Positions 13,001-24,107 are shown, counted from the first letter of the stretch. The stretch: 64,000 bases of DNA from Trileptium ribeirensis (GCA_030248225.1 JASANE010021112.1:23129-87128), one strand, 5' to 3'. Notes: generated by a model not told the origin, from the letters alone. Numbers and translations: made by a program.

Positions 13001-13787
13001 TTATATGTAATTTTCTTTGCACTCAGCGTTGGTATCTCCTAAAGTTGATAAATTTAAGTTGTTGAAGAAGTTTCCAGAATGGGACTTTGAGGGCATCTGT
13101 GTTATTTTCGTATTATGTCCCTACCATTAATGGCTGCTGTTCCGTCGAGACTTGCTAGATATTCGAAAACTGTTTGTATTTACCCGAAATCTGTTGAAAT
13201 AGTGTTTGATAGAATTTGCTCGCTTTGAAAATCCAATCCAGAAAATGAAAGATTCAGCCGGGGGGGGGGAGAAATCGGGTCGCCAGGGGATGGGGGTTCC
13301 ACGACCTGTCAGGGTTGTGGGAGTCGGCATTCCGCGAAGTGGCGGACCGTGCCTGAGGCGGTACCCACCCTTACTCCTATGAGCGTGTAAGCATGTGACT
13401 CTGAGCATCTTAGTAATTTATGCTAAGCTATAAAATATATATTTGGGTAATCATCATGATAAAATAGTACAACTTCAGACAGACGACTGTTACCTTTTGC
13501 AACATTTCTAAATTAAGTGAAAAATTTCAACGGAAATTGTATGAATTCGTGTGTGAATTGGCGTTTCCTTTTCAGAGACCATAGAATAGTTAAAGTTGAG
13601 ACGATGATGTGATCGGATTTGTAAGATTTTGAATTATAGTCTTGGGCGTCGGGTGTTCGAATTACAGGCTCAGAGTCTGCAACAATAATTACTATGATTA
13701 AGCGATTTGTGGTTGTAATTTATTGTTGTTAGGTTGCTGTTTCAGGAAACAAAGTCTGCGCTCAGTTTGTTCAACCAAATTCGATGA
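3972..13787 (+). CDS. fzr: Fizzy-related (Cdh1-type) APC/C activator, 5'-partial, seven exons
   Basis: Exons are 3972-4082, 5422-5577, 6337-6651, 7667-7805, 8021-8283, 12663-12755 and 13746-13787 (stop TGA). They join in matching phases into 1,119 nt (372 residues). Introns show GT and AG at their ends. The product is a WD40 beta-propeller that recruits D-box and KEN-box substrates to the anaphase-promoting complex. Diagnostic stretches include [47 protein letters not shown] and [17 protein letters not shown], and the chain ends in the Ile-Arg (IR) tail that docks on the APC/C. The KVLDAP/VYLWSA pattern fits Fizzy-related (Cdh1) better than Cdc20. About 120 N-terminal residues of the usual roughly 490, including the C-box, are not visible. 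The frame is intact throughout. A LINE sits in antisense in the intron 8284-12662. Confidence 0.93.
5422..5577 (+). CDS. fzr: fzr exon, start of WD40 propeller
   Basis: Acceptor TATTTCAG, donor GTGGGT. It encodes 52 codons in phase 0, including [18 protein letters not shown] and [10 protein letters not shown], the first propeller blade of Fizzy-related proteins. The antisense open frame across this exon is a shadow. Confidence 0.93.
6337..6651 (+). CDS. fzr: fzr exon, WD40 blades 2-3
   Basis: Acceptor ATGGTAG, donor GTAAGT. It starts VTNLCTL and runs through [42 protein letters not shown] and ILQRD. A Ser/Asn-rich insert ([11 protein letters not shown]) precedes the end of the exon and is longer than in vertebrate homologues. 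Confidence 0.92.
7667..7805 (+). CDS. fzr: fzr exon, WD40 blade 4
   Basis: Acceptor TTTTTAG, donor G/GTAAG. It encodes [20 protein letters not shown] and LLIWALNS, then [10 protein letters not shown]. It ends in phase 1 and pairs with the phase of the next exon. Confidence 0.92.
8021..8283 (+). CDS. fzr: fzr exon, WD40 blades 5-6
   Basis: Acceptor CTTCTTCAG, donor GTAGGT. It completes the split Ala codon and encodes [19 protein letters not shown], then [20 protein letters not shown] and [15 protein letters not shown]. This is the most conserved part of the Cdc20/Fizzy family, including the degron-binding face of the propeller. Confidence 0.95.
9523..11344 (-). pseudogene. RTE LINE reverse transcriptase, frameshifted
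   Basis: Pieces in different minus-strand frames together follow an RTE reverse transcriptase: a basic linker (11,344-11,096), [10 protein letters not shown] and VLRKMKNGE (11,234-10,659), a palm with the FADD box near 10,210, LKISRKKT and FRYLG (10,202-9,837), and a C-terminal region with [19 protein letters not shown] and WFGHTERR (9,969-9,523). At least three frame changes and several stops separate them. Confidence 0.82.
11715..12245 (-). pseudogene. RTE LINE apurinic endonuclease domain (partial)
   Basis: An open frame of 176 codons starting [10 protein letters not shown]. It shows the exonuclease-endonuclease-phosphatase motifs in order: an Asn near the start, CVQETRWKG (catalytic Glu), VSVYAPQ, and GDLNGHVG. 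This is the target-nicking domain of RTE/BovB-like elements. The frame then breaks, with continuation in other frames below 11,650, so no full polyprotein can be made. Confidence 0.85.
12663..12755 (+). CDS. fzr: fzr exon, last WD40 blade
   Basis: Acceptor TTTTAG, donor GTAAC. It encodes [20 protein letters not shown] and [11 protein letters not shown], the closing blade of the propeller. Phase 0 at both ends. Confidence 0.94.
13746..13787 (+). CDS. fzr: fzr terminal exon with IR tail
   Basis: After acceptor TGTTTCAG the exon reads [13 protein letters not shown] and stops at TGA. The final Ile-Arg dipeptide is the conserved tail by which Cdh1 and Cdc20 bind the TPR subunits of the APC/C. The exon has only 14 codons including the stop and is easily missed. 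Confidence 0.88.
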   Translation, partial: ETKSALSLFNQIR

Positions 13788-14760
13788 CAACTGGAGATAT
13801 CGTGTCTCATCTAGTTTGCTATATTCCAGGGCATCGGTTTTGGCTGCGTTATGATCTGACTCGGTAAAAGATGCTGACTTCAAAACGACATAATAGACCC
13901 ACGGAAAGTCCTTTATTGCAAAATTATGTTATCAATCACTGTAGGACGAAATGGTGACAAAAAGAGGTTTCCTAAATTCAATAATTCGCCAAATACTTTG
14001 TCCACAAACAGGGGGTTTGCGTTGTATTTTTTGCAAAATTCCAAGCAGCTGATTTTATTGGATGTTTCTCCCCTGACAGCCTCATTTCCGGAACACGGCA
14101 TAATATGCTGCGATTATCAAGTTTGTCAAGCCAGGTCTCTACAATACAACCATGTCCTTATTTAGAGTTGTCCTTAGTGTTGTTGTATAGCTGACAACCG
14201 GGCTCCAAAATATGGTAGAAAGTGTGACCCGTTTAAGCGGTGGAGCTGCGGGTGGCCAGAACCGTTGTTTTTTGCCGTCGCCAGCGTGTCTAATGCGGTT
14301 TGTCTCACGGCTACACTGCTGGTGCTTTCGTATTATTTTTTTGGTTGATTTGTATGATAGTGTCAGCCTAGAACTGATATGATAAAAAATTTCATTCTAG
14401 GCAAAAGCTTTCGGCTGTTGCATAGACGGAGGACGTTCTCGCCGCACCAACTTCCGTCACTCTTTCTTGCTTTTATTTGCCGACTCGGTTGCACACCTTA
14501 CTTACTAGGATGCTAATTATTGTTGTCTGATTTGTGATTGTTTTCATTTGTCGTAATTCGTTAAAATAGTAACTTGTTGCTTTTGTTCAGTTGCTATTGC
14601 TGTTTTCTGTTAAATATTTGGTGAGTATTTTGTGTTCTATTATTATTGGATAAAGTAAAGAAGCTATTATTTAATATCGCTGTATTATAGCGTTTTCAGA
14701 AATAGTTTACGGCGGTGGAAAAGATGCGGTTTCGTAGATAATGTTAGTCGCCAAGGTTTA

Positions 14761-14766
14761 AATAAA
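14761..14766 (+). terminator. Possible fzr polyadenylation signal
   Basis: AATAAA about 0.97 kb after the fzr stop codon. It is the clearest hexamer I noticed downstream. The assignment is tentative because the region is AT-rich. Confidence 0.3.
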
Positions 14767-14799
14767 AATTGGCAGATAATCTACCTAGCTTTGAATGCC

Positions 14800-15495
14800 A
14801 CTACCAACAGTAGTATGCCTTGTACTGTTACGGAATCTATTTTAGGTCGTGGTTTATATCAGAAAAGTTTTCTGCACAGTCACCAACAGAATTAACTACT
14901 GCAGGTAGATTCATTAAAAATTACAGGCACACGAAACTCATTTCATTTAAACACGCGCACACGCAAATGCTCTTAGATGCGGAGTTTCAACAGTGGGCCT
15001 ATATGGAGGAATTGTGAATATTTTTTATCTGTCGCTGTCATTCATAACATCTTCCAGTGGGTGGATTTCAATAATTTTTTGTTCGGTAGAAAACGTAATG
15101 ATGCTGCGCCCTATTGTTGAACGCGAACAGCCGTGACCCCATCCTTCGAGTCAAATTGGCACAAGAAGTTCTCAAGGTACAGTGCCAAATCTAACTATGC
15201 GTGTACTACTATTTCACAGCCCATATCTCGCGACGCTAACATCCAATCGAAGAAAGGAGAGCACCATGCAGAATCAGCTCACCACAACTTTGCTGAACAA
15301 CACTCATTGTGGGAATACTCCATAAGCCGCGGTGAGCCCGAATATCGATTTTTCAAATTTCGGTAGGTTAGTACTTGTTTTTACCCTACAAGGAGAGTCT
15401 GTTTAGAGTTCAACTTGACTATACTACACTTTTCATGGAATTTCGAGTGTTTCTGGTCGACAAACCTATTTTCGAAACTTGTCTTACTTGACTTA
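14800..15495. other. Intergenic, nothing recognised
   Basis: Short chance frames only. The 15,133-15,366 open frame has no motif and no splice context that I can defend. Confidence 0.35.
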
Positions 15496-16110
15496 TTAAT
15501 TTGAACTACAAGTGGTGAATGTAGTAGGCGTCCTATGCACGTCCCTCACGAAAGCTCGCCATTGTACTCGAATAAGCGCCAATTCGTAAGCCACATAAAC
15601 TGGGTCTTGCCGTTCACGAGTGCTTCGTGAACTCTGATGAAGATCGTCGGTGAGATGTTTTGTTAGGTGAGTTTTGGCGCCGTTGGAGGAGATCGCCATG
15701 TCGTAGGCCGTTTGCACAAAACACGTTTTATGCATCACGATTAGTGAACATGTCTGCGCTTTCTCACCATGGCTTCGACCGTTGGCTGCCCGCAACATCT
15801 GTGCCGAAGTACACTGTTCGTTATTTTGTGTAACAAGCTAACATCCAAGATAGTTCCGAGCCAGCGCATCAAGTATACTTCAAGTTTCGTTAAATCCGCA
15901 CTTGAGTAAATACGCTATTCGGCGTCGTATAACAGTGATGGTATTACTGTGCTATTGGAGACAGTCGTCTTTAGACTCGTCATATCGCTTCGGCTGAATA
16001 GGAGCTTCACTAATCGCGCAAAGTTGGTGCTGCGACTGCCTTGGTCTATTTGGTGCTGATTTTTTACACCAAGTTTATTGGCGTTGTGGTGCAGACGTTG
16101 CAACCATGAC
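15496..16110 (-). pseudogene. LINE reverse transcriptase 3' remnant
   Basis: Two minus-strand fragments, 16,103-15,915 and 15,798-15,496, look like the C-terminal part of a non-LTR reverse transcriptase. The first contains FARLVKLLFSRSD and STVIPSLLYDAE, which resembles the conserved LLYGAE(T/C)W element after the thumb. The second ends with WRAFVRDVH. Frames are interrupted between them. No endonuclease or catalytic box is present, so this is a 5'-truncated dead copy of a family distinct from the RTE in the fzr intron. Confidence 0.6.
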
Positions 16111-16320
16111 TGGAGCTGAAGCTATGCTTCTCCAAAAAAACCGAGGTAGTTCAATCTTAAATGAATTTTTCAAGCTAATTTATTGTGGAGTGCTGGTCAT
16201 GAAAATGAAATTATTTTGCCTTTAAGTTAATCAGAAATCGAGTTAAGTTAAATTTCATTACCCTACGTTAACTGCACGCAGAGTTTAATACTAACACCAA
16301 ACACACCATTGCTTCATTTA

Positions 16321-16380
16321 TGACTCAGTGGAATGGTGTTAGCTTGTCACGGGATAATGTCGCAACTTCGAATCCAGGAC
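16321..16380 (+). repeat. tRNA-like SINE head (weak)
   Basis: TGACTCAGTGG near 16,321 resembles a pol III A box, and ACTTCGAATCC at 16,364 a B box, at tRNA-like spacing. No closing acceptor stem is seen, so this is not a functional tRNA. Confidence 0.35.
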
Positions 16381-16663
16381 GGAGAGTTCCTAGAAAACAT
16401 TGTGAACACATTTTAATTTCAAATATTTCCTATAATTTGTATAGTATATAACGTATCCTACAAAATCAAAGTGAAGCCGCTATATTTCGTATCCAGGATT
16501 AATGATCAGGTGTGCTATGTTCATGCACATAAGGACTACATGGATATTTTACTCTATTAAACATGACGTAGAGATAAGCTGCCTTCGTTAATGTTTTGCT
16601 GTCAATGTCGCTGTTATGTTTCTGTGTCATTGGATACGGTTTTATTAAGAAATACTACCACTA

Positions 16664-16725
16664 GCCCGGAGTGGCTCAATGGTATACCGTCGGACTGCGA
16701 CTCATAGGTTCAATCCTACAGGGGA
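16664..16725 (+). repeat. tRNA-like SINE head
   Basis: GTGGCTCAATGG (A-box-like, 16,671) and AGGTTCAATCCT (B-box-like, 16,706) are 35 nt apart start to start, as in a tRNA gene. The anticodon stem does not pair and no acceptor strand follows, so it reads as a tRNA-derived SINE promoter. The open frames starting here are incidental. Confidence 0.5.
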
Positions 16726-17030
16726 TTTGTCTTCACGCACGAGTTTGTACGCAAATTTTTCCAGGATTGGTTCTTGGAGAGATTATTCTAAATTACTTAA
16801 CTATTACTTGGACGTTCCTTATGCAAACTCATTATTGGCTAATAACGTTCAGCTCGGACCAATTATATATACCGCCGTTTTTTTTAATATTTACACCTAC
16901 GATTACCTTATAAACTATTTGACCGACCGCGAAGAGACAATAGAGAACTTAGCATTCATACGCGTTTTGAAACATTTGAAACATCAAATTTGTTGCCGGT
17001 ATTAGTTCAGTTTAGGTCAATATACAAGTA

Positions 17031-17236
17031 AGTTAGTCGGTAGCGAAGATAAGTCCTTCCAGGCTGATTTTAGCAAAATATAAATTTCCTACTAATTATG
17101 ACCTTTATATGTCCTAATGGTTATCGTGCAGAAAGTTAGTCGGTAGCGAAGATAAGTCCTTCCAGGCTGATTTTAGCAAAATATAAATTTCCTACTAATT
17201 ATGACCTTTATATGTCCTAATGGTTATCGTGCAGAC
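17031..17236. repeat. Tandem duplication, 103-bp unit x2
   Basis: Two nearly identical copies, 17,031-17,133 and 17,134-17,236, begin AGTTAGTCGGTAGCGAAGAT. The right palindrome arm holds one full copy and about 20 bp of the second (to about 28,970), so this duplication sits at the outer edge of the palindrome. Confidence 0.9.
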
Positions 17237-17449
17237 AACATTAGGTAGTTTATTTTCGCGGCCATCACCCTAAAACAGTCAGTATACAGGTTTTCAATAC
17301 ATTCCTAGGGGTGTGACTTTGCTTAAACTACACTACAATTTATGCCAAAAACATGCACAACTTTATATAGGCAAATTTAGCAGTGTAATGTAATAAATTT
17401 CCATCAATATACAAACATAATTTATTATACTAGTAACAAGCAAACGAGG

Positions 17450-18780
17450 GTAAAACGGAGGGAGGGTGGTTTCATTTTAAAATTATTTTGTTTAATGACC
17501 TGTAACAAGATGTGTTTGATGAATATACCATCCTAAAACCTCTGTAACGCTGAAATCATCGAAAATCCTGAAACCTCGTCGACCCCAAACACATCGAAAA
17601 CAACTGACAACTCATCAAGTATTTGTGCTGGTCTCTAGATAACCAAACCATAGTATTCAGCCTACCGGAAGACGTATATAATTCTTGAATGATCTATATG
17701 CGACAGGTAACCAAATAACGTAATACAGAATATTTTCTGAAAATTGGGTTCAGTGACCCTCAACACATTGAAACTTATATTAAAAGGCATGAAATATGCA
17801 AGCTGGACTTTAGATAACTAAACCATCGTACTCAGCCCACCGAAAAACGAATATAGACAATTCTTTATGACCTGCACTAAACATGTAACCAAACAACTGA
17901 AGAGAGACTATATTCTGAAAATCAAATGCATTGACCCTAAATCCATGGAAAACCAATTAAATATGCACCGTGGACACTAGATAACTAAATAATTGAATTC
18001 ATCTTTAAGAAATACCTATATATAAACCATTCTTGGTGCCATGCACGCAACACACAATCAGACAAGTGAAAAAGCACATTTTAAAAATCAAGTTCGTCGA
18101 GCAAAAAACCTTGAAACCCCAATGAAAGGTATTATTACAGTCATGTTGTACTCTAGATAGCAAACCCATCGTATTCAGCGTGCTTGATAACATAATGCAT
18201 TCATTGAAAGGTAAAAACAAGCAATAAGGAGGGGAAATTTGAAAAATCGTTATTTCTGGCAAAGGGACTTTAAGACCAATATTCAGCCCCACAGCGGCCC
18301 AGAGAATGGCCCTCAAAAATGTCTTGATCAACAAAGTTGTAGATCTCGATGACCTGATTCTGTGTAGTCGATGCGAAGCATGTGTTGTGAGATATGGACT
18401 GCAAAAAACTGGTAACCGTATGGCTTAAACGAATCCTTTAAAACCGTTTTGTGCCATTTTGACCTGGGTGATGGGGTCAGAGCTATTCGTGCTCAACTAA
18501 ACGGCACATCGTCGTCACTTTTGTTATCCAACCAAAAATTTGACGAAATCCGTCCACCTAAAAATGAGTTATAAATCACAGCGGCAGACAAAAAAATTTT
18601 TTCGATTTCCCTTCCTAGCGAAGTCAGTGGAAACTCCACTCGCATCGCTCGTTCCGTTTGAAAAATATTACGTAGTAATAATGCGCAGGAAACTAGAATG
18701 TGTGGTACAGCATAATATAATAATTATATATATACATTGTATTACACATACACAAATATGTACATAGTATCTGCGGGTGT
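17450..18780. repeat. Dispersed repeat family B, copy 1 (left outer)
   Basis: Contains the motif set CTAGATAACCAAACCATAG, CAAAGGGACTTTAAG and TGTAGATCTCGATGA that marks this family. Related copies lie at 22,280-22,900, 23,215-23,850, 27,310-28,640, 44,330-45,165, 52,890-53,420 and 54,090-54,400. No coding sequence is recognisable. Termini cannot be set from one window. Confidence 0.75.
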
Positions 18781-19479
18781 CCAAACATCAAAATTTTAAA
18801 GGGCGCTCTAATCTTAGGCTTCAGCTCCCACCCGTACACAGTAAAAGCTTTCCATGTACTCGCTTCCCCTTTTGTCGATCAAACCAAGTAGTCCGCAAAA
18901 TTGTGGAATAACTTAAAACGTTCGTTTACAAAAATAATATACGATATGCCCATTCCATACAATAAGTTCCTCCCCGGACATCAGCCGGTCGGTTGAAACA
19001 AAAAACAGGCTGCTTTAGATTGATATGCGAGAATCAAAGAACGTATTGTAGTTCAAAATGCCAAAACTCCACCGAATGGCTATTTGCAATTATTATAGTT
19101 CCAGTTCAAAATTTTAGTTGTAACAAAAGTCACCTCCTAATTTTTTTTTTACAATAACACTGAGGGAATGACCTGAAGGAGCCTAAAATTTTTTATTGAC
19201 AGTGTAGCATGGAACCCAATTTTCATGGGCCTCTACCTTCCCTGCGAAGTAAAATGTTGCCTAATGAGTATACAATTTAGTCTGGATACCACCAAAATGA
19301 ATAAACAAACGTCCATTTTTGAGATATCACAAGGATGGTAAAACATCAAAAAACCCGTTACAACTTTATAACGCAATATGACAAGTCTTTGTCAGTCCAA
19401 TTACTTGGGTCCACTATATCAGTAAAGTCTCTCACATAACTTGATTTCTGACCACATGTTTCGCAATTCACTTAGGAAA

Positions 19480-20060
19480 TGAGCCAATTAAACGCGACTA
19501 GTATTTTCAGCTCTTCATGCTAGAGTTAATTTGTGTCGTGTAATATTTGATAAACTCAAAACGGCGCGAGTGATCGAACCCGAGACGTATGAATGAAACC
19601 TGCTTATGCAAACTACTGAGCTATGTAGGAGCTGTTGCTAGGTTCCTTAAGAAACCACACATTGCGATCGAATAACAACGCCCGTGCAAACGTATAATAG
19701 TATACGACAAATTCAGTAAATAAACGACTCACGGCGTGCGTTACGTCCATTTAGACCTAGTGAGCATGAAAAGATTAGCTATATGATTGGCAATAATCAA
19801 CACTCTCATGCTCGAATTATTAATTTGTGTATCGTACAATGTTTGACAAACTCAAGCCGGTGCCAGGAAGCGGATCGGAGACGTACGGGTGAAAGTTGTG
19901 TACGCAAACTACTGAACTATCTGAAAGCTATTGCTCGGTTCCTTAAGGAACCTCACAACGCGAGCGAATAACAACGCACGTGCAAACGTACAGCAAACGA
20001 CAAACTCAGTAAACACAACGACTCATAACGTATCTTCGATCCATTTGAATCTAGTGGGCA
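19480..20060 (-). repeat. Tandem tRNA-like repeat (about 290 bp x2), left arm
   Basis: On the minus strand each unit has an A-box-like TAGCTCAGTAGTTTGCG or TAGTTCAGTAGTTTGCG. One unit keeps a good B box (GGGTTCGATCAC), while the other is eroded (CTCCGATCCGC). Both carry a GGTT(C/T)CTTAAGGAACC palindrome about 20 bp upstream. The mirrored pair is at 26,030-26,620. Best read as a tRNA-derived SINE duplicated in tandem. Confidence 0.65.
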
Positions 20061-20111
20061 TGAAATGATTAAAGATAATTGGGTAGTGCACTGCATTACA
20101 ACAATACTTAC

Positions 20112-20249
20112 TTTAGGCCTAGTATCGATAACGTAAAGCTCGGAAGATTGATCACCATTTGTGGCAAGGATGTGCTCGAACAGCTGTTCGTCCTCCAAAC
20201 AACGAGCACTAAAGCCAGCTAGTGGTTGACTGCAACGAGTGATTGACGC
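20112..20249 (-). pseudogene. Myotubularin exon, left-arm copy (46 codons, itself intact)
   Basis: On the minus strand this exon lies between an AG acceptor and a GTAAGT donor and encodes RCSQPLAGFSARCLEDEQLF and YVIDTRPK. This is a signature region of myotubularin-family phosphoinositide 3-phosphatases, which lies before the catalytic Cys-X5-Arg loop. It appears identical to the right-arm exon at 25,841-25,978. The exon preceding it in the gene (22,011-22,140) is frameshifted, so this copy is probably part of a pseudogene. Confidence 0.8.
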
Positions 20250-20639
20250 CTAGAATAGTTGTAAATTAAAACAATACTAAGTGTGCATGTTATTCGGAAG
20301 CCAACAATTGCCGTCCTTACAATACTAAGAAGTGCACAGCTCCTCAGTGAGCCTCTAAGGTTTCCGTTGACGGCTTTATGTAGGTACACAGTACGCATCG
20401 TTTGTGATATTTATTTCGCTCGGAAACTATAAATTAAATTCATTCCGTGTCCACAGCAAACAGCTGCGCAAATTAACGCTTTAGTCCCCGTTTATAGTAT
20501 ATCCACACAGTTCGTCAGGGGTTTGGAGTTTTCGGCCTGTTTCATTTGCAATAGAATTAATTTCACAATAATATGCTCTAACCCGTCTTGCAATCTGTAA
20601 AAATTTAAATATTATAGTCGCGGACAAATGCAAGTACAC

Positions 20640-21080
20640 ACGCGGAACGATGTACAAAAAACGCAGTACGACGAAATTGCGTTGGACGCAGACGGACGAG
20701 ATTCGTAGGGCGCCGCTGGAAGCAGTTTCGTCTGGATGCAAACAGAGGAGATTTTGAAGGCAGCGGCAGGCGCAGGTTCGTCTGGACGAAAACGCAGTTT
20801 TAGAGATTTTGTAAGGCGCTGGCGGTATGACAGTTTTGTCTGTACGCGAACAGACAAGATTTTGTAAAGCACCGGCGGACGCAGTTTCGTCTGCACGCGA
20901 ACAAAGAAGATTTTGGTAAGGTGCCGGCGGTGGTACCCAGTTTCGTCTGGACGCTAAACGCACGATATTTTGTAAGGTGCCGGTGGACTAAATTTTCGTC
21001 TCGACGCGGACGGCCAAGATCTTGCAAGGCCCCCGCGGACGTAATTTCGACTGGTCGCAGACGGAAGCAATTTCTTATGG
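20640..21080. repeat. 51-bp minisatellite, left arm
   Basis: About 8 diverged copies of a 51-bp unit. In reverse orientation the unit reads like ACGAAACTGCGTCCGCCGG followed by CGCCTTACAAAATCTCGTCC and a TTGCGTCCAG tail. Because 51 is a multiple of three and the unit lacks stops in several frames, it creates long basic Arg/Cys-rich frames on both strands. These are not genes. Confidence 0.9.
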
Positions 21081-21689
21081 CAGCATTTTCGCCCAAAAAT
21101 AGGTGGACGGTATTCTTTCTGGGACTGTAACGAACATGATTGGGTTTGTCATTTTGCGCATTACTTTTGTATGAGACTGTAATTTATTGCTGTATAAAAT
21201 TATATTTCAAGAAAAATTCATTTAAGATTTAACTAATACTTTTAAACATTTTCAGGCACCATATTTTATTTTACATACTATTGTAACAGTCGCAATCCAT
21301 TTCGTTACGTCTGTAAATTGACAAAAATTTCAAATTTCACCATTTAAATTCATTAAATGAAACGTTAAAAATTTTTTATTTCACGTATAATTTTCATGTA
21401 AAAACTGCTCAAATTACAAAAAATTATAGCTTTTAGTACAGTTAGAATCAGAATAAGACAGTGCACATAAAATCAATGCAGACGAAATCGAACGATATTG
21501 CAATCGATCCATGTTCGCTTAAAGGAATCGTTAAATTAAAAATGCAAACGATACATCTTCATAATTATCAGGAGTCTTCAATTTTAACGTAATCGAAATT
21601 GGTTAAATTAATATAGTAATTTTGATTTAAACGAAAAGAATCGAAATCGAACTAAATTTGTTTCAATTTTGGAGTACTTAATTCCTACT

Positions 21690-21957
21690 GTAACCACATA
21701 TACAACATTATTCGGTTCTTCCTCCCAAATCTAACTTCATATCTCCTACAATCAACCTCGAGTATATATTATCCTAACGTTTGTTGAAGATAAAGATTAT
21801 TTTCAATATAATTCATTTCTCTTAACTACATATACAACATTATTCAAGTTCTTCCAAATCTAAGTTCATACTCGTATCAATCAACCTCGAATAAAACATT
21901 ATCGTAACGTTTGTTGAGATAAAATTATTTTCAATATAATTCATTCCTCTTAACTGT
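21690..21957. repeat. Tandem duplication, about 125-bp unit x2, left arm
   Basis: Units begin CATATACAACATTATTC and end near TTCATTTCTCTTAACT. The two copies here differ by several substitutions and deletions, whereas the mirrored pair at 24,163-24,420 is almost identical copy to copy. Confidence 0.85.
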
Positions 21958-22010
21958 TACACAAGTATTCCATCTTGAAAATAAAAAATAAGCATTCGCT
22001 TATGACTTAC

Positions 22011-22140
22011 CTGTGTTGGTGAATAGAGACATAACATAACTGGAAGGCGATTTTTACTACGGTAAACGGGATGACGCCAAGAGTAACATTGTTGGCGTAG
22101 AGCCCGGTACAAACAGGCATTCAGGATAAGTATCACAAAG
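22011..22140 (-). pseudogene. Myotubularin exon, left-arm copy, frameshifted
   Basis: Minus-strand counterpart of the intact exon at 23,979-24,107. It begins LCDTYPECLFVPGS and keeps the GTAAGT donor, but it is 130 rather than 129 bp. One extra base inside the SRFRSK segment leads directly to TAG and TAA. The left-arm gene copy is therefore broken unless the base is an assembly error. Confidence 0.82.
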
Positions 22141-22279
22141 CTAAAATTAAAAATATTTTAGTAGTTATTATATTCAGTCAAGTAAATTACACAATACTAT
22201 AAGCTATAAAAATACATCAAACAGGTAATTTTTCACGAGCTATAATACTGAATAAGAAAATTATTTCGCATAGCGAGGG

Positions 22280-22900
22280 CGAAAAGGAGCGAGCGTGGTT
22301 TCATTTTGTAAGTCACAAAGTTTCGTTTAATGACCCTTAACAGGGTGACTGTTTGATGTATATACCACCCGAAGACCTCTTGAACCTGAACCCATCGAAT
22401 ATCCTTAAACCACGTTGACCCTAAGCACATCTAAAACAACTGACAAAGCGTCGAGTATTTGTGCTGGTCTCTAGATAACCAAACTATAGTATTCAACTTA
22501 CCGGAAACCTATACAGACAATTATTCTTGATGACGTGCATGCAATACATAACCACACAAATGAAGCTAGACTATATTTTGCAAATCTGGTTCATTGACTT
22601 TAAACACATGAAAGGCAAGAAATGTGCACGCTTGACTGTAGATAACCAAAATCATTGTATGCATCCTACGCATAGATCCTATTAGATAATTCTTGATTCC
22701 CTGCACGCAATACATAGTCAGACAAATGAAAACGCGCTATATTTTGAAAATCGGGTTCGACTACTTTAAAAACATTTGAAACCCCAAGAAATGGTATAAT
22801 ATAGTCATGGTGGACTCTAAATAGCAAAACCATCGTCTTCAGCGTGGTTGATAACCTAACGAGCACTCACTGTAAGGTAAAAACAAGCAATAACAGGGCT
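22280..22900. repeat. Dispersed repeat family B, copy 2 (left inner)
   Basis: Shares CTGGTCTCTAGATAACCAAA and the TTTAATGACC...ACAGG tract with the copy at 17,450-18,780, in the same orientation. Each palindrome arm therefore contains two direct copies of family B at its outer and inner ends. Confidence 0.75.
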
Positions 22901-23221
22901 AAATTGAAAAATCGCTATTTCTATCAAAGGGTCGACGAACCATATTCGTGCCCAACGCGGGCCAAGTAGTGTTCCCACAAAAAATTCGTAGAAGTTGTAG
23001 ATTTCAGTGAACTGATTCGACGATGTTTAAAATGTACGAAGCAACAAAAGCAGCATTTAGTCCAGCTTAGTCAAGCCTATATACGAAACATCAGCTTGGT
23101 GGCCTCGACACTCCTGAACAACACTCTTCCCGATTAACACTTGAAAACCGCTTCAGAGGTATAACAAAGTCATGTTGATCTAGACATAACCATAATGTAT
23201 ATGGTTCACCGACCCCTTGGC
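22901..23221. other. Palindrome spacer (about 0.3 kb)
   Basis: Sequence between the two arms. It holds a fragment related to family B (GTTGTAGATTTCAGTGAACTG) and otherwise unique sequence. No exon of the myotubularin gene is visible here, although the 5' side of both exon sets points to this spacer. Confidence 0.7.
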
Positions 23222-23850
23222 AGAAAGACCGACTTTTCAATTTACGCCGTGCTATTGCTTGTTTTTACCTTACACTGAGTTCCTATTAGATTATCAAGCC
23301 CGCTGAATACGATGGTTTTGCTATCTAGAGTCCAACTTGACTAATTATATCCATTTATTGGGGTTTCAGGGGCTTTACGGTCGATGTAATAGATTTCCAG
23401 AATGTCGCGTTTTCATTTGTCTGACTATGTATTGCGTGCAGGGAATCAAGAATTAGGATGGCATACAGATGATTTTGGTTATCTACAGTCAAGCGTGCAC
23501 ATTTCTTGCCTTTCATGTGTTTAAAGTCAGAAAACGACTTTGCAAAATATAGTCTAGCTTCATTTGTGTGGTTATGTATTGCATGCACGTCATCAAGAAT
23601 AATTGTCTGTATAGGTTTCCGGTAAGTTGAATACTATAGTTTGGTTATCTAGAGACCAGCACAAATACTCGACGCTTTGTCAGTTGTTTTAGATGTGCTT
23701 AGGGTCAACGTGGTTTAAGGATATTCGATGGGTTCAGGTTCAAGAGGTCTTCGGGTGGTATATACATCAAACAGTCACCCTGTTAAGGGTCATTAAACAA
23801 AACTATAACTTACAAATGAAACCACGCTCGCTCCGTTTCACCCTCGCTTG
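23215..23850. repeat. Dispersed repeat family B, copy 3 (right inner)
   Basis: Mirror of 22,280-22,900. It contains TTTGGTTATCTAGAGACCAG and the TTTACCTTACA tract, also seen at 44.5 kb. Confidence 0.75.
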
Positions 23851-23978
23851 CGAAATACATACTAGTATTCAGTATTATAGCTCGTGAAAAATTACCTGTT
23901 TGATGTATTTTTATAGCTCATCGTATTGTGTAATTTACTTAACTGAATATAATAACTACTAAAATATTTTAATTTTAG

Positions 23979-24107
23979 CTTTGTGAGACTTATCCTGAAT
24001 GCCTGTTTGTACCGAGCTCTGCGCCAACAATGTTACTCTTGGCATCATCCCGTTTTCGTAGTAAAAATCGCCTTCCAGTTTTGTCATATCTCTATTCACC
24101 AACACAG
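23979..24107 (+). CDS. Myotubularin-family phosphatase exon (43 codons)
   Basis: Acceptor AATTTTAG, donor GTAAGT, phase 0 at both ends. It encodes LCETYPECLFVPSS, then SSRFRSKNRLPVLSYLY. The ETYP, FRS(K/R)xRLPVLS pattern is conserved at the start of the phosphatase domain of myotubularins, enzymes that remove the 3-phosphate from PI3P and PI(3,5)P2 on endosomes. It joins in frame to the exon at 25,841. No upstream GRAM-PH exon is found before it within the palindrome, so the gene is 5'-incomplete here. Confidence 0.88.

Larger units (their letters stand above)
17117..22895. repeat. Left arm of giant imperfect palindrome
   Basis: The reverse complement of this arm aligns along its whole length with 23,222-28,970. 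Landmarks recur in mirrored order: the 103-bp unit, repeat family B, tRNA-like repeat, myotubularin exon, 51-bp minisatellite, 125-bp tandem, second myotubularin exon, family B again. The arms differ by scattered substitutions and small indels. The palindrome is described further under findings. Confidence 0.93.

Noticed and set aside
16664..16730. Functional tRNA gene
   Set aside because: A- and B-box-like motifs are present, but the anticodon and acceptor stems do not pair.
20481..21130. Several 65-160-codon frames on both strands (left arm), for example 20,481-20,963 (-)
   Set aside because: They are translations of the 51-bp minisatellite; residues repeat every 17 positions and no frame is favoured.
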